Below are positions 1 to 6,969 of a stretch of DNA of 21,670 nt, one piece after another. A program made the translations under genes and the position numbers. The stretch is from the NCBI GenBank assembly GCA_045614505.1, contig JAZLDA010000090.1, forward strand, positions 1 through 21,670, given 5' to 3'. The notes beneath the pieces were generated by a model, which had not been told where the DNA came from, did not search any database, and saw nothing but the letters and a program-made list of their open reading frames with translations. Position 1 is the first letter of the stretch. Each line of letters begins with the position of its first letter. The DNA comes from SIG607 sp045614505 (GTDB taxonomy: Bacteria > Bacillota > Clostridia > Oscillospirales > Acutalibacteraceae).

Positions 1-257
1 TCGGCAATATGGAAGAAGCTTGCCTTACCCATAATACGGCGGGACATAATTCTTCCTGCAACCCTGTAGGTCTTTTCTTCACCCTCGGTGAATTCTTCCT
101 TAATCTCCTCGGAATTGCCCGTAACATCATACTTAGTAATAACGAAAGGGTCCTTACCCTGCTCCTGCAGAGATGCCAGCTTTTCGCGGCGAACCTTTAA
201 TATTTCGTTTAAATCGGGCTCCTGTGTCTCTATATTCTGCACATTATTTTCTGCCAT
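1..257 (-). CDS. lysS: Lysyl-tRNA synthetase (class II), N-terminal part, cut by window edge
   Basis: The first 85 residues are visible, beginning MAENNVQNIE and including EILKVRREKL and YRVAGRIMSRRIMGKASF. This is the usual start of bacterial LysS: a short helix, then the OB-fold anticodon-binding domain with its G-R-(I/L)-M-S-x-R strand. LysS charges tRNA-Lys with lysine in the cytoplasm; the catalytic class II domain lies beyond the left edge. The ATG at 257 is 17 bases after the greA stop, so the two genes are very likely cotranscribed, a common pairing in Firmicutes. The Shine-Dalgarno region before the ATG is weak. The identification rests on the N-terminal domain alone but the pattern is characteristic. 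Confidence 0.9.
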   Translation of the reverse strand, partial: MAENNVQNIETQEPDLNEILKVRREKLASLQEQGKDPFVITKYDVTGNSEEIKEEFTEGEEKTYRVAGRIMSRRIMGKASFFHIA

Positions 258-274
258 TTTTCTTCAGTCCTGTC

Positions 275-748
275 TTATTTAGAAATAGCAACTATTTTGA
301 ATTCAATCTCTCCGTCGGGAGCTTCAGCCTTAACAACTGCGCCCACCTTTTTGCCAAGCAGAGCTTTGCCAACGGGAGACTCATCGGAAATAAGACCGTT
401 GCCGGGGTCAGCCTCAGCGCTGCCTACAACTCTGAATTCCATTTCCTCGTCAAACTCGGTATCGTAAACCTTTACCTTGCTGCCGACAGTTACGGTTTTG
501 CCGGCGCTTTTCTTCTCTGCAATAAGCTCAACGTTTTTGAGCATACTCTCAAGCTCAACGATTCTGGCTTCAATTTTAGCCTGCTCGTTTTTAGCCTCGT
601 CATATTCACTGTTTTCGGATAAATCTCCGTAACCTCTGGCTACCTTGATTTTCTCTGCAATCTCGGTTCTGCCTGCGGTTTTTAAGTTTTCCAGTTCATC
701 CTGTAATTTTTTAAGACCTTCCTCGGTAAGTTTAATAGCTTTAGCCAT
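275..748 (-). CDS. greA: Transcription elongation factor GreA
   Basis: A 157-residue protein of normal GreA length. The N-terminal coiled coil (about residues 8-75) enters the RNA polymerase secondary channel, and its tip carries the conserved acidic GDLSENSEYDEAK motif (residues 41-53), with D42 and E45 the residues that support Mg-dependent transcript cleavage. The C-terminal FKBP-like domain (about 80-157) includes the typical SPVGKALLGKKVG segment. GreA rescues backtracked polymerase by stimulating cleavage of the nascent RNA. The ATG at 748 follows an AGAAGGTG ribosome-binding site at good distance. It is first gene of a greA-lysS unit with its own consensus-like promoter at 805-833, although read-through from the upstream cysE-cysS-trmN6 unit is also possible because no terminator separates them. 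Confidence 0.96.
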   Translation of the reverse strand: MAKAIKLTEEGLKKLQDELENLKTAGRTEIAEKIKVARGYGDLSENSEYDEAKNEQAKIEARIVELESMLKNVELIAEKKSAGKTVTVGSKVKVYDTEFDEEMEFRVVGSAEADPGNGLISDESPVGKALLGKKVGAVVKAEAPDGEIEFKIVAISK

Positions 749-804
749 GGGGAAACACCTTCTTAAAATTATTTATATATTTTTGGACATTTGCATACCA
801 ATTT

Positions 805-833
805 ATTATATATATTTATGCACAAAAAGTCAA
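805..833 (-). promoter_or_regulatory. Promoter for greA-lysS
   Basis: On the minus strand a TTGACT -35 box (828-833) and a TATAAT -10 box (805-810) are separated by 17 bases, a near-perfect housekeeping sigma-factor promoter 57 bases upstream of the greA start. The -35 box contains the TGA stop codon of the preceding trmN6 gene, so the promoter begins inside that gene's last codons. Confidence 0.82.
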
Positions 834-1570
834 TACAATTTATATCCTTCTTTGTAATCTCCGTATATTTCCAGCATTTCTTCAACACTTTCAGTCAGAG
901 ACAGAGTGGGAAGCACCTGCATTCCGGATTTTGAGCATTTTTTACCCTCAACAAGCACCAAAAACGGCGGCAGTGAGAAGCGCTGACAAACAAATCTGAG
1001 TCTTTTCGGCTCTAATTTATGCGCGCTCATTTTACTGAGTATTTCGGTTAGCCTGTCCGGTCGGTGGCACATACAAAACCTGCCCGAAGTGTTAAGCAGT
1101 CTGAATGCGGCTGACAGCACATCGTCAAGGGTGCAATCCACCTCATGTCGTGCGACCGCTTCAACGCCGTCGGGATTTTTTATTCCCGCCCCTGAGACAA
1201 AATAGGGAGGATTGCAGGTGACAAGATTATGACATCCCATACCTATTTCCTTTGGCAGGTTTTTTATATCTGCCAGCATAGGCTTAAATTTTTCCTTAAG
1301 TCCTCTTTCCTCGGCAGTTTTTGAGGCGAGAAAAATTGCTTCCTCGCTGATATCAACACCCACCGCGCTGTTCACCTTTTCGTCTCTCAGCAACACAAAC
1401 GGAATTATTCCGCAGCCTGTACCGAGGTCAACATAGCTGTCCTTTCTTTTTGCATCGGAAAAATCGGCAAGGAGCAGTGCGTCGGTGCCAAAGGCGTGAT
1501 GTTCTGAAACATAAAGGAAAGCCCCTTTTCTGTTGAGGGGCTCCTTTTTAATTTTTACGCTCTGGTCCAT
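830..1570 (-). CDS. trmN6: tRNA1(Val) (adenine37-N6)-methyltransferase family protein
   Basis: A 246-residue SAM-dependent methyltransferase of the TrmN6/YfiC (YabB) family. Motif I is DLGTGCGIIP (residues 48-57), the acidic end of strand 2 is GVDIS (71-75), and the catalytic NPPY motif is at 120-123, typical of enzymes methylating an amino group of adenine. In E. coli the family methylates A37 of tRNA1-Val; the substrate here is inferred. The ATG at 1570 overlaps the cysS 3' end by 16 bases, so it is translationally coupled as third gene of the cysE-cysS-trmN6 unit. That makes it subject to the same cysteine T-box. The family includes close relatives of other specificity, so the family is secure and the exact target is not. 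Confidence 0.82.
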   Translation of the reverse strand: MDQSVKIKKEPLNRKGAFLYVSEHHAFGTDALLLADFSDAKRKDSYVDLGTGCGIIPFVLLRDEKVNSAVGVDISEEAIFLASKTAEERGLKEKFKPMLADIKNLPKEIGMGCHNLVTCNPPYFVSGAGIKNPDGVEAVARHEVDCTLDDVLSAAFRLLNTSGRFCMCHRPDRLTEILSKMSAHKLEPKRLRFVCQRFSLPPFLVLVEGKKCSKSGMQVLPTLSLTESVEEMLEIYGDYKEGYKLY

Positions 1571-2934
1571 TTTACACCCTGAGGAGTATCTTCAAGTATG
1601 ATACCCATTTCTTTGAGTTTATCTCTTATAGCATCAGCCTCGGCAAAATTTCTGTCTTTTCTCGCCTGAGTACGCTTTGCAATAAGCTCTTCGATTTCTG
1701 CGTCAATTGTATCGGTTTTGCGGTTATAAAGGAAGCCCAGAACTCCTGTCAGCTCATCAAGAGTCTGCGCCATAGCAGTGAGCTCATTTTTCTTAGCAGA
1801 AGCATCAATAGCCAAATTAATATCCTTTGCCAAAGTGAACACTGCCGCAAGGGCATCAGCGGTGTTAAGGTCGTCTTCCATTGCCTCAATAAACTCATTT
1901 TTTCTCTTCTCAATAAAATCGGGAGCTTCTCCGCCGTCCTCTGCGTGAGAAAGGGCAAAATCAATTCTGTCACGGCAGTTGTAAAGGCGCTCTAATGCGC
2001 TCTTTCCCTGCTCAATAATATCAATGGAATAGTTAATGGGGCTTCTGTAGTGGGAAGAAATCATAAGATAACGAATTGGCTCGTAACCAAATTTTTCAGC
2101 CACATCTCTTACGGTAAAGAAGTTGCCGAGAGATTTACTCATTTTGCGGTTATCTACATTAATAAAACCGTTGTGCATCCAGTATCTGGCAAATTCCTGA
2201 CCGTTGGCAGCTTCGCTCTGAGCGATTTCATTTTCGTGGTGGGGGAAAATAAGGTCCTGACCGCCGCAGTGGATATCTATGGTCTTACCCAAATATCTGC
2301 AGGACATAGCAGAGCACTCAATATGCCAGCCGGGTCTTCCGTCTCCCCAGGGGGAAGCCCAGAAAGGCTCGCCCGGTTTTGCACCCTTCCAGAGGCAGAA
2401 GTCCATGGGGTCTTCCTTAATTTCGCCAACGGCAATTCTTGCTCCTGACTCAAGGTCCTCAAGAGGCTGATGAGAGAGCTTGCCGTATTCCTCAAATTTC
2501 TTTGCTCTGTAGTAAACGTCACCGCCCGACTCATAAGCAAAGCCCTTTTCAATAAGGCTTTCGATTATGGAAATAATCTCGTCAATATTCTCGGTAGCTC
2601 TGGGGTGAATTGTTGCAGGCTTAACATTGAGTCCGTCGGAGTCGATGCGGAATTCTTTAATATAACGCTCGGCAACCTCGGGAACAGTTATTCCCTCTTC
2701 ATTTGCTTTTTTAATCAGTTTATCGTCAATATCGGTAAAGTTCTGAACATACTTAACATTAACGCCGCGCCATTCAAGATAGCGGCGCAAAACATCGAAA
2801 ACGCAAAGAGGACGAGCATTACCAATGTGAATGAAGTTATATACTGTAGGTCCGCAGGCATAAATCTTTACTTCGTTCTGGTCAATGGGGATAAATTCCT
2901 GCTTTTCTCTGGTTAAGGTGTTGAAAATTTTCAT
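1555..2934 (-). CDS. cysS: Cysteinyl-tRNA synthetase
   Basis: A 459-residue class I aminoacyl-tRNA synthetase of normal length that charges tRNA-Cys. The class I signatures are HIGN (residues 36-39, within VYNFIHIGNARP) and KMSKS (264-268). The four zinc ligands that select cysteine over serine are recognisable as C27 (in YACGPT), C207 (in GWHIECS), H232 and E236 (in FPHHENE). The C-terminal helical DALR-type and small end domains are present and the protein ends in WTRA. The ATG at 2934 lies one base after the cysE stop (TAA-A-ATG), and the 3' end overlaps trmN6. It is controlled by the Cys T-box at 3583-3825, which fits its product consuming the effector tRNA. Confidence 0.98.
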   Translation of the reverse strand: MKIFNTLTREKQEFIPIDQNEVKIYACGPTVYNFIHIGNARPLCVFDVLRRYLEWRGVNVKYVQNFTDIDDKLIKKANEEGITVPEVAERYIKEFRIDSDGLNVKPATIHPRATENIDEIISIIESLIEKGFAYESGGDVYYRAKKFEEYGKLSHQPLEDLESGARIAVGEIKEDPMDFCLWKGAKPGEPFWASPWGDGRPGWHIECSAMSCRYLGKTIDIHCGGQDLIFPHHENEIAQSEAANGQEFARYWMHNGFINVDNRKMSKSLGNFFTVRDVAEKFGYEPIRYLMISSHYRSPINYSIDIIEQGKSALERLYNCRDRIDFALSHAEDGGEAPDFIEKRKNEFIEAMEDDLNTADALAAVFTLAKDINLAIDASAKKNELTAMAQTLDELTGVLGFLYNRKTDTIDAEIEELIAKRTQARKDRNFAEADAIRDKLKEMGIILEDTPQGVKWTRA

Positions 2935-2935
2935 T

Positions 2936-3562
2936 TTATCTTATTCCTTTCTCTTCAAGTTCTTTTATTCTTTGTTCAAGTCGGCAAATTTCCTGTGCAA
3001 CAGGGTCGGGAATGTGTATCTGGTCAAGAGGCTGTACCTTTTCACCGTTTCGCCTTACCACCCTTGCAGGAACACCTACAACGGTGCAGTCGGGGGGCAC
3101 TTCCTCAAGGACAACGGCGCCTGCCGCAATTCTGGAATTATCCCCCACTTTAAAGGGGCCCAGCACCTTTGCCCCTGCACTTATCATAACGTTATTTCCT
3201 ATTGTGGGGTGACGTTTGCCGGTGTCCTTACCGGTACCTCCTAAAGTTACACCCTGATAAATAAGCACGTCATCGCCTATTTCGGCGGTTTCACCGATTA
3301 CTATTCCCACACCGTGGTCAATTACAAGGCGTCTGCCGATTGTTGCCCCCGGGTGAATCTCAATTCCTGTTTTTCTCACACAGTCCTGAGAAATCCATCT
3401 GGCAAAAAATTTGAAACCATGCTTATAGAAAAAATGCGCCCAGCGATGCATTCTTATCGCCTTTACACCTGGGTAAAGGAAAAAGATTTCAAGACTGTTT
3501 CTTGCCGCAGGGTCTCGCTCCTTTACCGCCTTTATATCCTCTATAGTTCTCTTAAAAAACAA
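2936..3562 (-). CDS. cysE: Serine O-acetyltransferase
   Basis: A 208-residue CysE, the enzyme that makes O-acetylserine from serine and acetyl-CoA, first step of cysteine synthesis. The N-terminal helical region (ERDPAARNSLEIFFLYPG) is followed by a left-handed beta helix of hexapeptide repeats containing IHPGATIG, DHGVGIVIGETAEIGD and GVTLGGTG; H (in DHGVGIVIGE) and the GETAEIG turn are the catalytic/acetyl-CoA region. It ends in a GVPARVVR segment and a short coiled tail. The chosen start is a TTG at 3562: it follows a GGAG ribosome-binding site by about 9 bases, and M-F-F-K-R-T aligns with the family N terminus. It is first gene after the T-box terminator, with cysS one base downstream. 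Confidence 0.96.
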   Translation of the reverse strand: MFFKRTIEDIKAVKERDPAARNSLEIFFLYPGVKAIRMHRWAHFFYKHGFKFFARWISQDCVRKTGIEIHPGATIGRRLVIDHGVGIVIGETAEIGDDVLIYQGVTLGGTGKDTGKRHPTIGNNVMISAGAKVLGPFKVGDNSRIAAGAVVLEEVPPDCTVVGVPARVVRRNGEKVQPLDQIHIPDPVAQEICRLEQRIKELEEKGIR

Positions 3563-3582
3563 AAGAAATTACTCCTCTCTCC

Positions 3583-3623
3583 AAAATAAAAAGCCTCCGA
3601 TATTGCCTTGCAATATCGGAGGC
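3583..3623 (-). terminator. T-box intrinsic terminator
   Basis: A perfect 14-bp stem (3593-3606 with 3610-3623) with a 3-base loop is followed on the minus strand by TTTTTATTTT. Its 5' arm carries the CTCC bases that the T-box antiterminator would capture, so this is the regulated terminator of the riboswitch. Confidence 0.95.
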
Positions 3624-3825
3624 GAAATATCGCGGTTCCACTCCGTTTTGTAACTCGTTATACCTTAACGCGGCATACGCTTTCAGATACTCAAATTTCC
3701 CCGAAAGAACTAACGGGTGCAATTCATTTTCTGTGCTTCCTGCAGACCCTTTCAGTCGGTGAGGTCTGCTCCCTGACGGTGCTCACAAAAAACTACTGTT
3801 TCCCGTATCATAGCTTTTATCATTT
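3583..3825 (-). promoter_or_regulatory. Cysteine-specific T-box riboswitch leader of cysE-cysS-trmN6
   Basis: The minus-strand RNA between the promoter and cysE has T-box hallmarks in order. Stem I has a basal ACGGG/CCCGU helix and an AGUA internal-loop motif opposite AAUUGCACC. The specifier codon is UGC (3719-3721), encoding cysteine and followed by the usual A. The T-box sequence GGAGTGGAACCGCG occupies 3631-3644. Its UGGA bulge (3637-3640) would pair with the UCCA end of tRNA-Cys, whose discriminator base is U. CGGAG can pair with CUCCG as antiterminator, in competition with the terminator. Uncharged tRNA-Cys should allow read-through. The boundaries are approximate: the right end is the predicted transcription start. 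Confidence 0.94.
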
Positions 3826-3831
3826 TTATAT

Positions 3832-3860
3832 ATTATATGCATTTAACATCGGTTTGTCAA
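3832..3860 (-). promoter_or_regulatory. Consensus promoter for the Cys T-box operon
   Basis: TTGACA (3855-3860), 17 bases, TATAAT (3832-3837) on the minus strand is a perfect match to the housekeeping consensus. It starts 10 bases after the stop of the upstream CarD-family gene and would start RNA about 3825, just before T-box stem I. Confidence 0.9.
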
Positions 3861-3870
3861 GTACACACAT

Positions 3871-4371
3871 TTATTCTTCCATTTTTGCCTTGATATATTC
3901 AATAACCTGCTCGGGTTTTATTCCCAGTCCGTAAGCGAATTCATTATAAAGATAGTTTTCTGCATTGGTAAAAGCGGAGGAGTCCACAGCACGAAGTCTG
4001 TGCTTTGTACGGCCGAGCTTCTCTCCCTGAAGATATATACAGCTCACTAGTCGGATAATGGACAAAAGGTCGCCCGAATGTAGAGTTTCTTTAAAGGCTT
4101 CGCTACGCTTAAAATCATCTTCAATCCATTGAAGCGGATTTTCCTTTGCTTTAAAAATAATTTCGTGAATTTGCCTTTTATCTGCGGCAGGTCTGATTTT
4201 TTCAGTTAACTCGGAATTATCCAGAGGAACATAAACAGTAGACCCTTTCTGATAAAGGGGTTTTAATACATAATATTCCTTTTCTTTGGCTCCTACACCC
4301 ATTTTTTTGATTTCTGTAATTTCACAAATTCCTGTGGTACTGTAACTGACAAACTGCCCTGCTTTGAACAT
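3871..4371 (-). CDS. CarD/CdnL-family transcription regulator
   Basis: A 166-residue protein that begins MFKAGQFVSYSTTGICEITE, the N-terminal RNA-polymerase-interacting (Tudor-like) domain found in CarD, CdnL and the repair helicase Mfd. The second half (about 75-166) is helical, with an LQGEKLGRTKHRLRAVDSSA segment like the C-terminal domain of CarD proteins. Members bind the RNA polymerase beta subunit and influence open-complex formation at promoters; the targets here are unknown. The ATG at 4371 has a strong GAGGTGA ribosome-binding site with 7-base spacing, and that site is one arm of a 10-bp inverted repeat (4379-4417). It lies 59 bases after pgsA and just upstream of the cysE promoter, with no terminator visible between. 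Confidence 0.85.
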   Translation of the reverse strand: MFKAGQFVSYSTTGICEITEIKKMGVGAKEKEYYVLKPLYQKGSTVYVPLDNSELTEKIRPAADKRQIHEIIFKAKENPLQWIEDDFKRSEAFKETLHSGDLLSIIRLVSCIYLQGEKLGRTKHRLRAVDSSAFTNAENYLYNEFAYGLGIKPEQVIEYIKAKMEE

Positions 4372-4378
4372 AAGAAAA

Positions 4379-4417
4379 TCACCTCTTGCTTATATCATAT
4401 CATAAAACAAGAGGTGA
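4379..4417 (-). terminator. Hairpin between pgsA and the CarD-family gene; terminator or SD-masking structure
   Basis: A perfect 10-bp inverted repeat (4379-4388 and 4408-4417) has a 19-base AU-rich loop. On the minus strand its 3' arm is CAAGAGGTGA, the ribosome-binding site of the CarD-family gene, and it is followed by TTTTCTT. It could act as a weak terminator for the pgsA transcript, hide the downstream ribosome-binding site in read-through RNA, or both. Weak promoter-like boxes lie within it (TTTACT at 4423-4428 with TATGAT at 4399-4404; TTCACC at 4413-4418 with TATAAG at 4389-4394, both with 18-base spacers). Confidence 0.5.
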
Positions 4418-4430
4418 ATGTAAGTAAAAT

Positions 4431-5015
4431 TTACTTGGTAGTATTAACAAATTCTTTGTTTTGCATTAAGTAAATTATGCCCGAAATGACACATAATACA
4501 GTGCTTGCCCACAGAACAACGTTAAATCCGATATCAAGGGCGGTTGCAACTATACCGCCGTTCTCAAACCACCACTCCTTAATCTGAGCAAAGGCAATAC
4601 CTAAAACGATTGCCGCAATTTGTGTAACGGTTTTGAGTTTGCCCCAGATATTTGCGGCAATAACCTTGTTGCCTGCGCTGGAAACAACAATTAGACGCAA
4701 AGAAGAAATGAGAAATTCTCTGAAAAGAACGATAAACACTACCCAGGTAATCTGCCAGCCGATGCCGTGAGCAATGAAGCCTAAAAATGCTGAGGTAGTG
4801 AGCATTTTATCGGCAAGAGGGTCAAGAAATTTTCCGAAAGAGGTAACAAGATTTCTTGCTCTTGCAATTTTGCCGTCAAGCATATCGGTAAATGCCGCCA
4901 CTGCAAAAACAATGAGCGCCAGTAAATAGTGACAAGGGAATTCGATAAGCATAAGCGCCATAAATACGGGGGTTAAAATTATACGAAGTACTGTAAGTTT
5001 ATTTGGTAGATTCAT
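4431..5015 (-). CDS. pgsA: CDP-diacylglycerol--glycerol-3-phosphate 3-phosphatidyltransferase
   Basis: A 194-residue integral membrane enzyme of phosphatidylglycerol synthesis. It has the CDP-alcohol phosphatidyltransferase signature D-G-x2-A-R-x8-G-x3-D-x3-D, read as DGKIARARNLVTSFGKFLDP followed by LADK, with the two last aspartates catalytic. Several hydrophobic segments surround it. The start MNLPNKLTVLRI matches the family. I chose the ATG at 5015, 9 bases after an AGGAG; an in-frame GTG at 5018 would add one residue but sits closer. The first codons overlap the rimO 3' end by 17 bases, so the two are translationally coupled. It is the last gene of the long minus-strand string before a hairpin. 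Confidence 0.95.
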   Translation of the reverse strand: MNLPNKLTVLRIILTPVFMALMLIEFPCHYLLALIVFAVAAFTDMLDGKIARARNLVTSFGKFLDPLADKMLTTSAFLGFIAHGIGWQITWVVFIVLFREFLISSLRLIVVSSAGNKVIAANIWGKLKTVTQIAAIVLGIAFAQIKEWWFENGGIVATALDIGFNVVLWASTVLCVISGIIYLMQNKEFVNTTK

Positions 5016-6339
5016 CACACATTTCTCCTAATAAATCATATTCTATTGAGTCGTTTACCTGCACGGTAACGAATTCTCCGAAGGTAAGAGGGCGGGTTGC
5101 ATAGAAAAAGATTTTTCCGTCAACCTCGGGAGCATCCCAGGGTGTTCTTCCGAAATAGCATTTCAGATAATCGTCATAGCCTTCCACCAGCACCTCTGTT
5201 AAAGTCCCGACTTTTTCCTCGTTTTTTTCAGCGGAAATAACCATCTGGTCGTCCATTATAAGGCTCATTCTGTCCTGCTTTGTCTGTTCGTCAATCTGGT
5301 CCTCAAAGGTTGCCGCCATGGTATCCTCCTCGGGAGAATACGTAAAGCAACCGAGTCTTTCAAAGCGGGTGTCCTTAATAAACTGATGAAGAGTGGCAAA
5401 CTGCTCATCATTCTCACCGGGGAAGCCTAATATAAAGGTGGTGCGAAGGGTGATATTCGGAACTTTTTCTCTTATTTTCTTAATAAGCGCTTCTATAGAT
5501 TCTTTATCCCCTCTACGGTTCATTCTTCTTAGAATTTCGCCGTCAATATGCTGGAGAGGAATATCAAGATATTTAACGATTTTTTCCTCTTTTGCAATAA
5601 CAGACAAAAGTCTGTCCGTTATTCTTTCGGGGTAGGTATAAAGAATTCTTATCCAGTGAAGCTTTTCAATTTTGCAAAGCTCGCTTAAAAGCTCGGGCAG
5701 TTTGCTTTCACCGTAAATATCCTCGCCGTAGGCGGTGGTGTCCTGGGCCACCAAAACTATTTCTCTCACGCCGTCAAGAACTAACTTTTCAGCTTCTTTT
5801 ACACAGCTTTCAATAGTTCTGCTTCGCATTTTGCCGCGAATTAAGGGAATTGCGCAATATGTACAGCAGTTATTACAGCCGTCGGCAATTTTTAAGTACG
5901 CCGAAAAAGGATACCCGCCGAGAATTCTTTCGCCGTCAAGGGGCAGGTCATTCTTTTCGCCGTAGTGATTTTGCCTTTCACCCTTTAATGCTTCATCAAC
6001 AATTTCGGCAATATCTTTATTAGAGCCAAGACCTACAACCACATCTACCTCGGGAATTTCCTCAGTGATGTCATCCTTGTATCTTTCGGCAAGACAGCCT
6101 GTTACAATAAGCGCCTTGCAATTACCGGTAGTTTTATATGCGGAGGCCTCTAAAATATTCTCAATTGCCTCTTCCTTTGCGCTTTCAATAAAGCCGCAGG
6201 TATTGATTATTATGGCATCTGCCTCTGCCTCTTCTACGCCGATAATAAATCCGGCGTCAGCAAGGCTTTTCAGCATTACCTCGGCATCCACCTGATTTTT
6301 TGGACAACCAAGACAGACCATTGCGATTTTTTCTTTCAT
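4999..6339 (-). CDS. rimO: Ribosomal protein uS12 methylthiotransferase RimO
   Basis: A 446-residue radical-SAM methylthiotransferase that adds a methylthio group to a conserved aspartate of ribosomal protein uS12. The N-terminal UPF0004 domain has its three cluster-binding cysteines at C9 (CLGCPKNQVDAE), C48 (INTCGF) and C82 (VTGCLAERY). The radical-SAM CxxxCxxC motif is C155, C159, C162 (GCNNCCTYCAIP), followed by LIRGKMRSR. A C-terminal TRAM domain starts near residue 375. The opening CLGCPKN with no MiaB-like tRNA features favours RimO over MiaB/MtaB. It starts three bases after recX, with GAGGA as ribosome-binding site, and overlaps pgsA at its end. A rimO-pgsA neighbourhood is common in Clostridia. 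Confidence 0.96.
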   Translation of the reverse strand: MKEKIAMVCLGCPKNQVDAEVMLKSLADAGFIIGVEEAEADAIIINTCGFIESAKEEAIENILEASAYKTTGNCKALIVTGCLAERYKDDITEEIPEVDVVVGLGSNKDIAEIVDEALKGERQNHYGEKNDLPLDGERILGGYPFSAYLKIADGCNNCCTYCAIPLIRGKMRSRTIESCVKEAEKLVLDGVREIVLVAQDTTAYGEDIYGESKLPELLSELCKIEKLHWIRILYTYPERITDRLLSVIAKEEKIVKYLDIPLQHIDGEILRRMNRRGDKESIEALIKKIREKVPNITLRTTFILGFPGENDEQFATLHQFIKDTRFERLGCFTYSPEEDTMAATFEDQIDEQTKQDRMSLIMDDQMVISAEKNEEKVGTLTEVLVEGYDDYLKCYFGRTPWDAPEVDGKIFFYATRPLTFGEFVTVQVNDSIEYDLLGEMCDESTK

Positions 6340-6342
6340 TTA

Positions 6343-6969
6343 TTATTCCTCATTTATTTCACTCAGAGCATCACTGTATTCATTTATAACTGCGCGTATA
6401 TCAGAAAAGGCAAAGCCGCGCCGAGAAAGGGAAGCCGTGGTTTTCCGTATACCTTCAGCATCGTTTATTTTACTTTTATATTTAGTATTAATAAGACGGC
6501 GTATCATTTCCTGCTCGTTTTCAGCAGAATAAACGCACACCTCTTTTGCCTTTTCTCTGCTTATACCTGCCTTGACCATTTTCTCTATAGACTGCCGCCT
6601 TGAAAGCCCAGCCGTCTGACATTTTTCCAAATAACGCACAGAATAATTCTCGTCGTTTATGTAGGAAAGCTCTTTAAGGCGCTCTATTGCAGAAAGGACA
6701 AAGCGCTCCTCAAAGCCTGCGGCTAGAAGCTTTTCTTTCAGCTTTTTTTCACTGAAATCACTTTGGGAAAGGTAGTACATAGCGCGGTTTTTACAGCGTA
6801 TTAAATCGGATTCATCCTCCATGGCGCTTAACTTTTCCTCGCTGACGGTAAGTCCCTCAGATATATTCAGTCGGTCTGCATAGGCGCGGTCAAGGTTAAT
6901 GTAGGTGCCGTCACTTAATCGCACCTCATATATTCTGCCGCGCCGAGGCAGTATTTTTATTATCTTCAT
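6343..6969 (-). CDS. recX: RecX-family regulatory protein
   Basis: A 208-residue RecX, an all-helical repeat protein that binds RecA filaments and modulates recombinase activity. Visible family features are the tandem three-helix repeats: AMYYLSQSDFSEKKLKEKL followed by AAGFEERFVLSAIERLKELSYINDENY, then RRQSIEKMVKAGISREKA, and a third repeat ending RRGFAFSDIRAVINEY. The N-terminal about 50 residues (KIIKILPRRGRIYEVRLSDG) form the beta-rich extension seen in Firmicutes RecX. The start codon overlaps the recA stop in TAATG, so it is translated after recA, which fits a modulator made in proportion to its target. Confidence 0.93.
   Translation of the reverse strand: MKIIKILPRRGRIYEVRLSDGTYINLDRAYADRLNISEGLTVSEEKLSAMEDESDLIRCKNRAMYYLSQSDFSEKKLKEKLLAAGFEERFVLSAIERLKELSYINDENYSVRYLEKCQTAGLSRRQSIEKMVKAGISREKAKEVCVYSAENEQEMIRRLINTKYKSKINDAEGIRKTTASLSRRGFAFSDIRAVINEYSDALSEINEE

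Noticed and set aside
2050..2916. Open frames of 130-150 codons antisense to cysS, and similar ones antisense to greA, recA, the kinase and the ATPase
   Set aside because: They are shadows of strongly supported genes on the other strand, lack ribosome-binding sites and show no recognisable domains.
5016..5018. GTG at 5018 as the pgsA start
   Set aside because: The ATG at 5015 is better spaced from AGGAG and gives the usual MNLPNKLT start; the GTG would add one extra residue.
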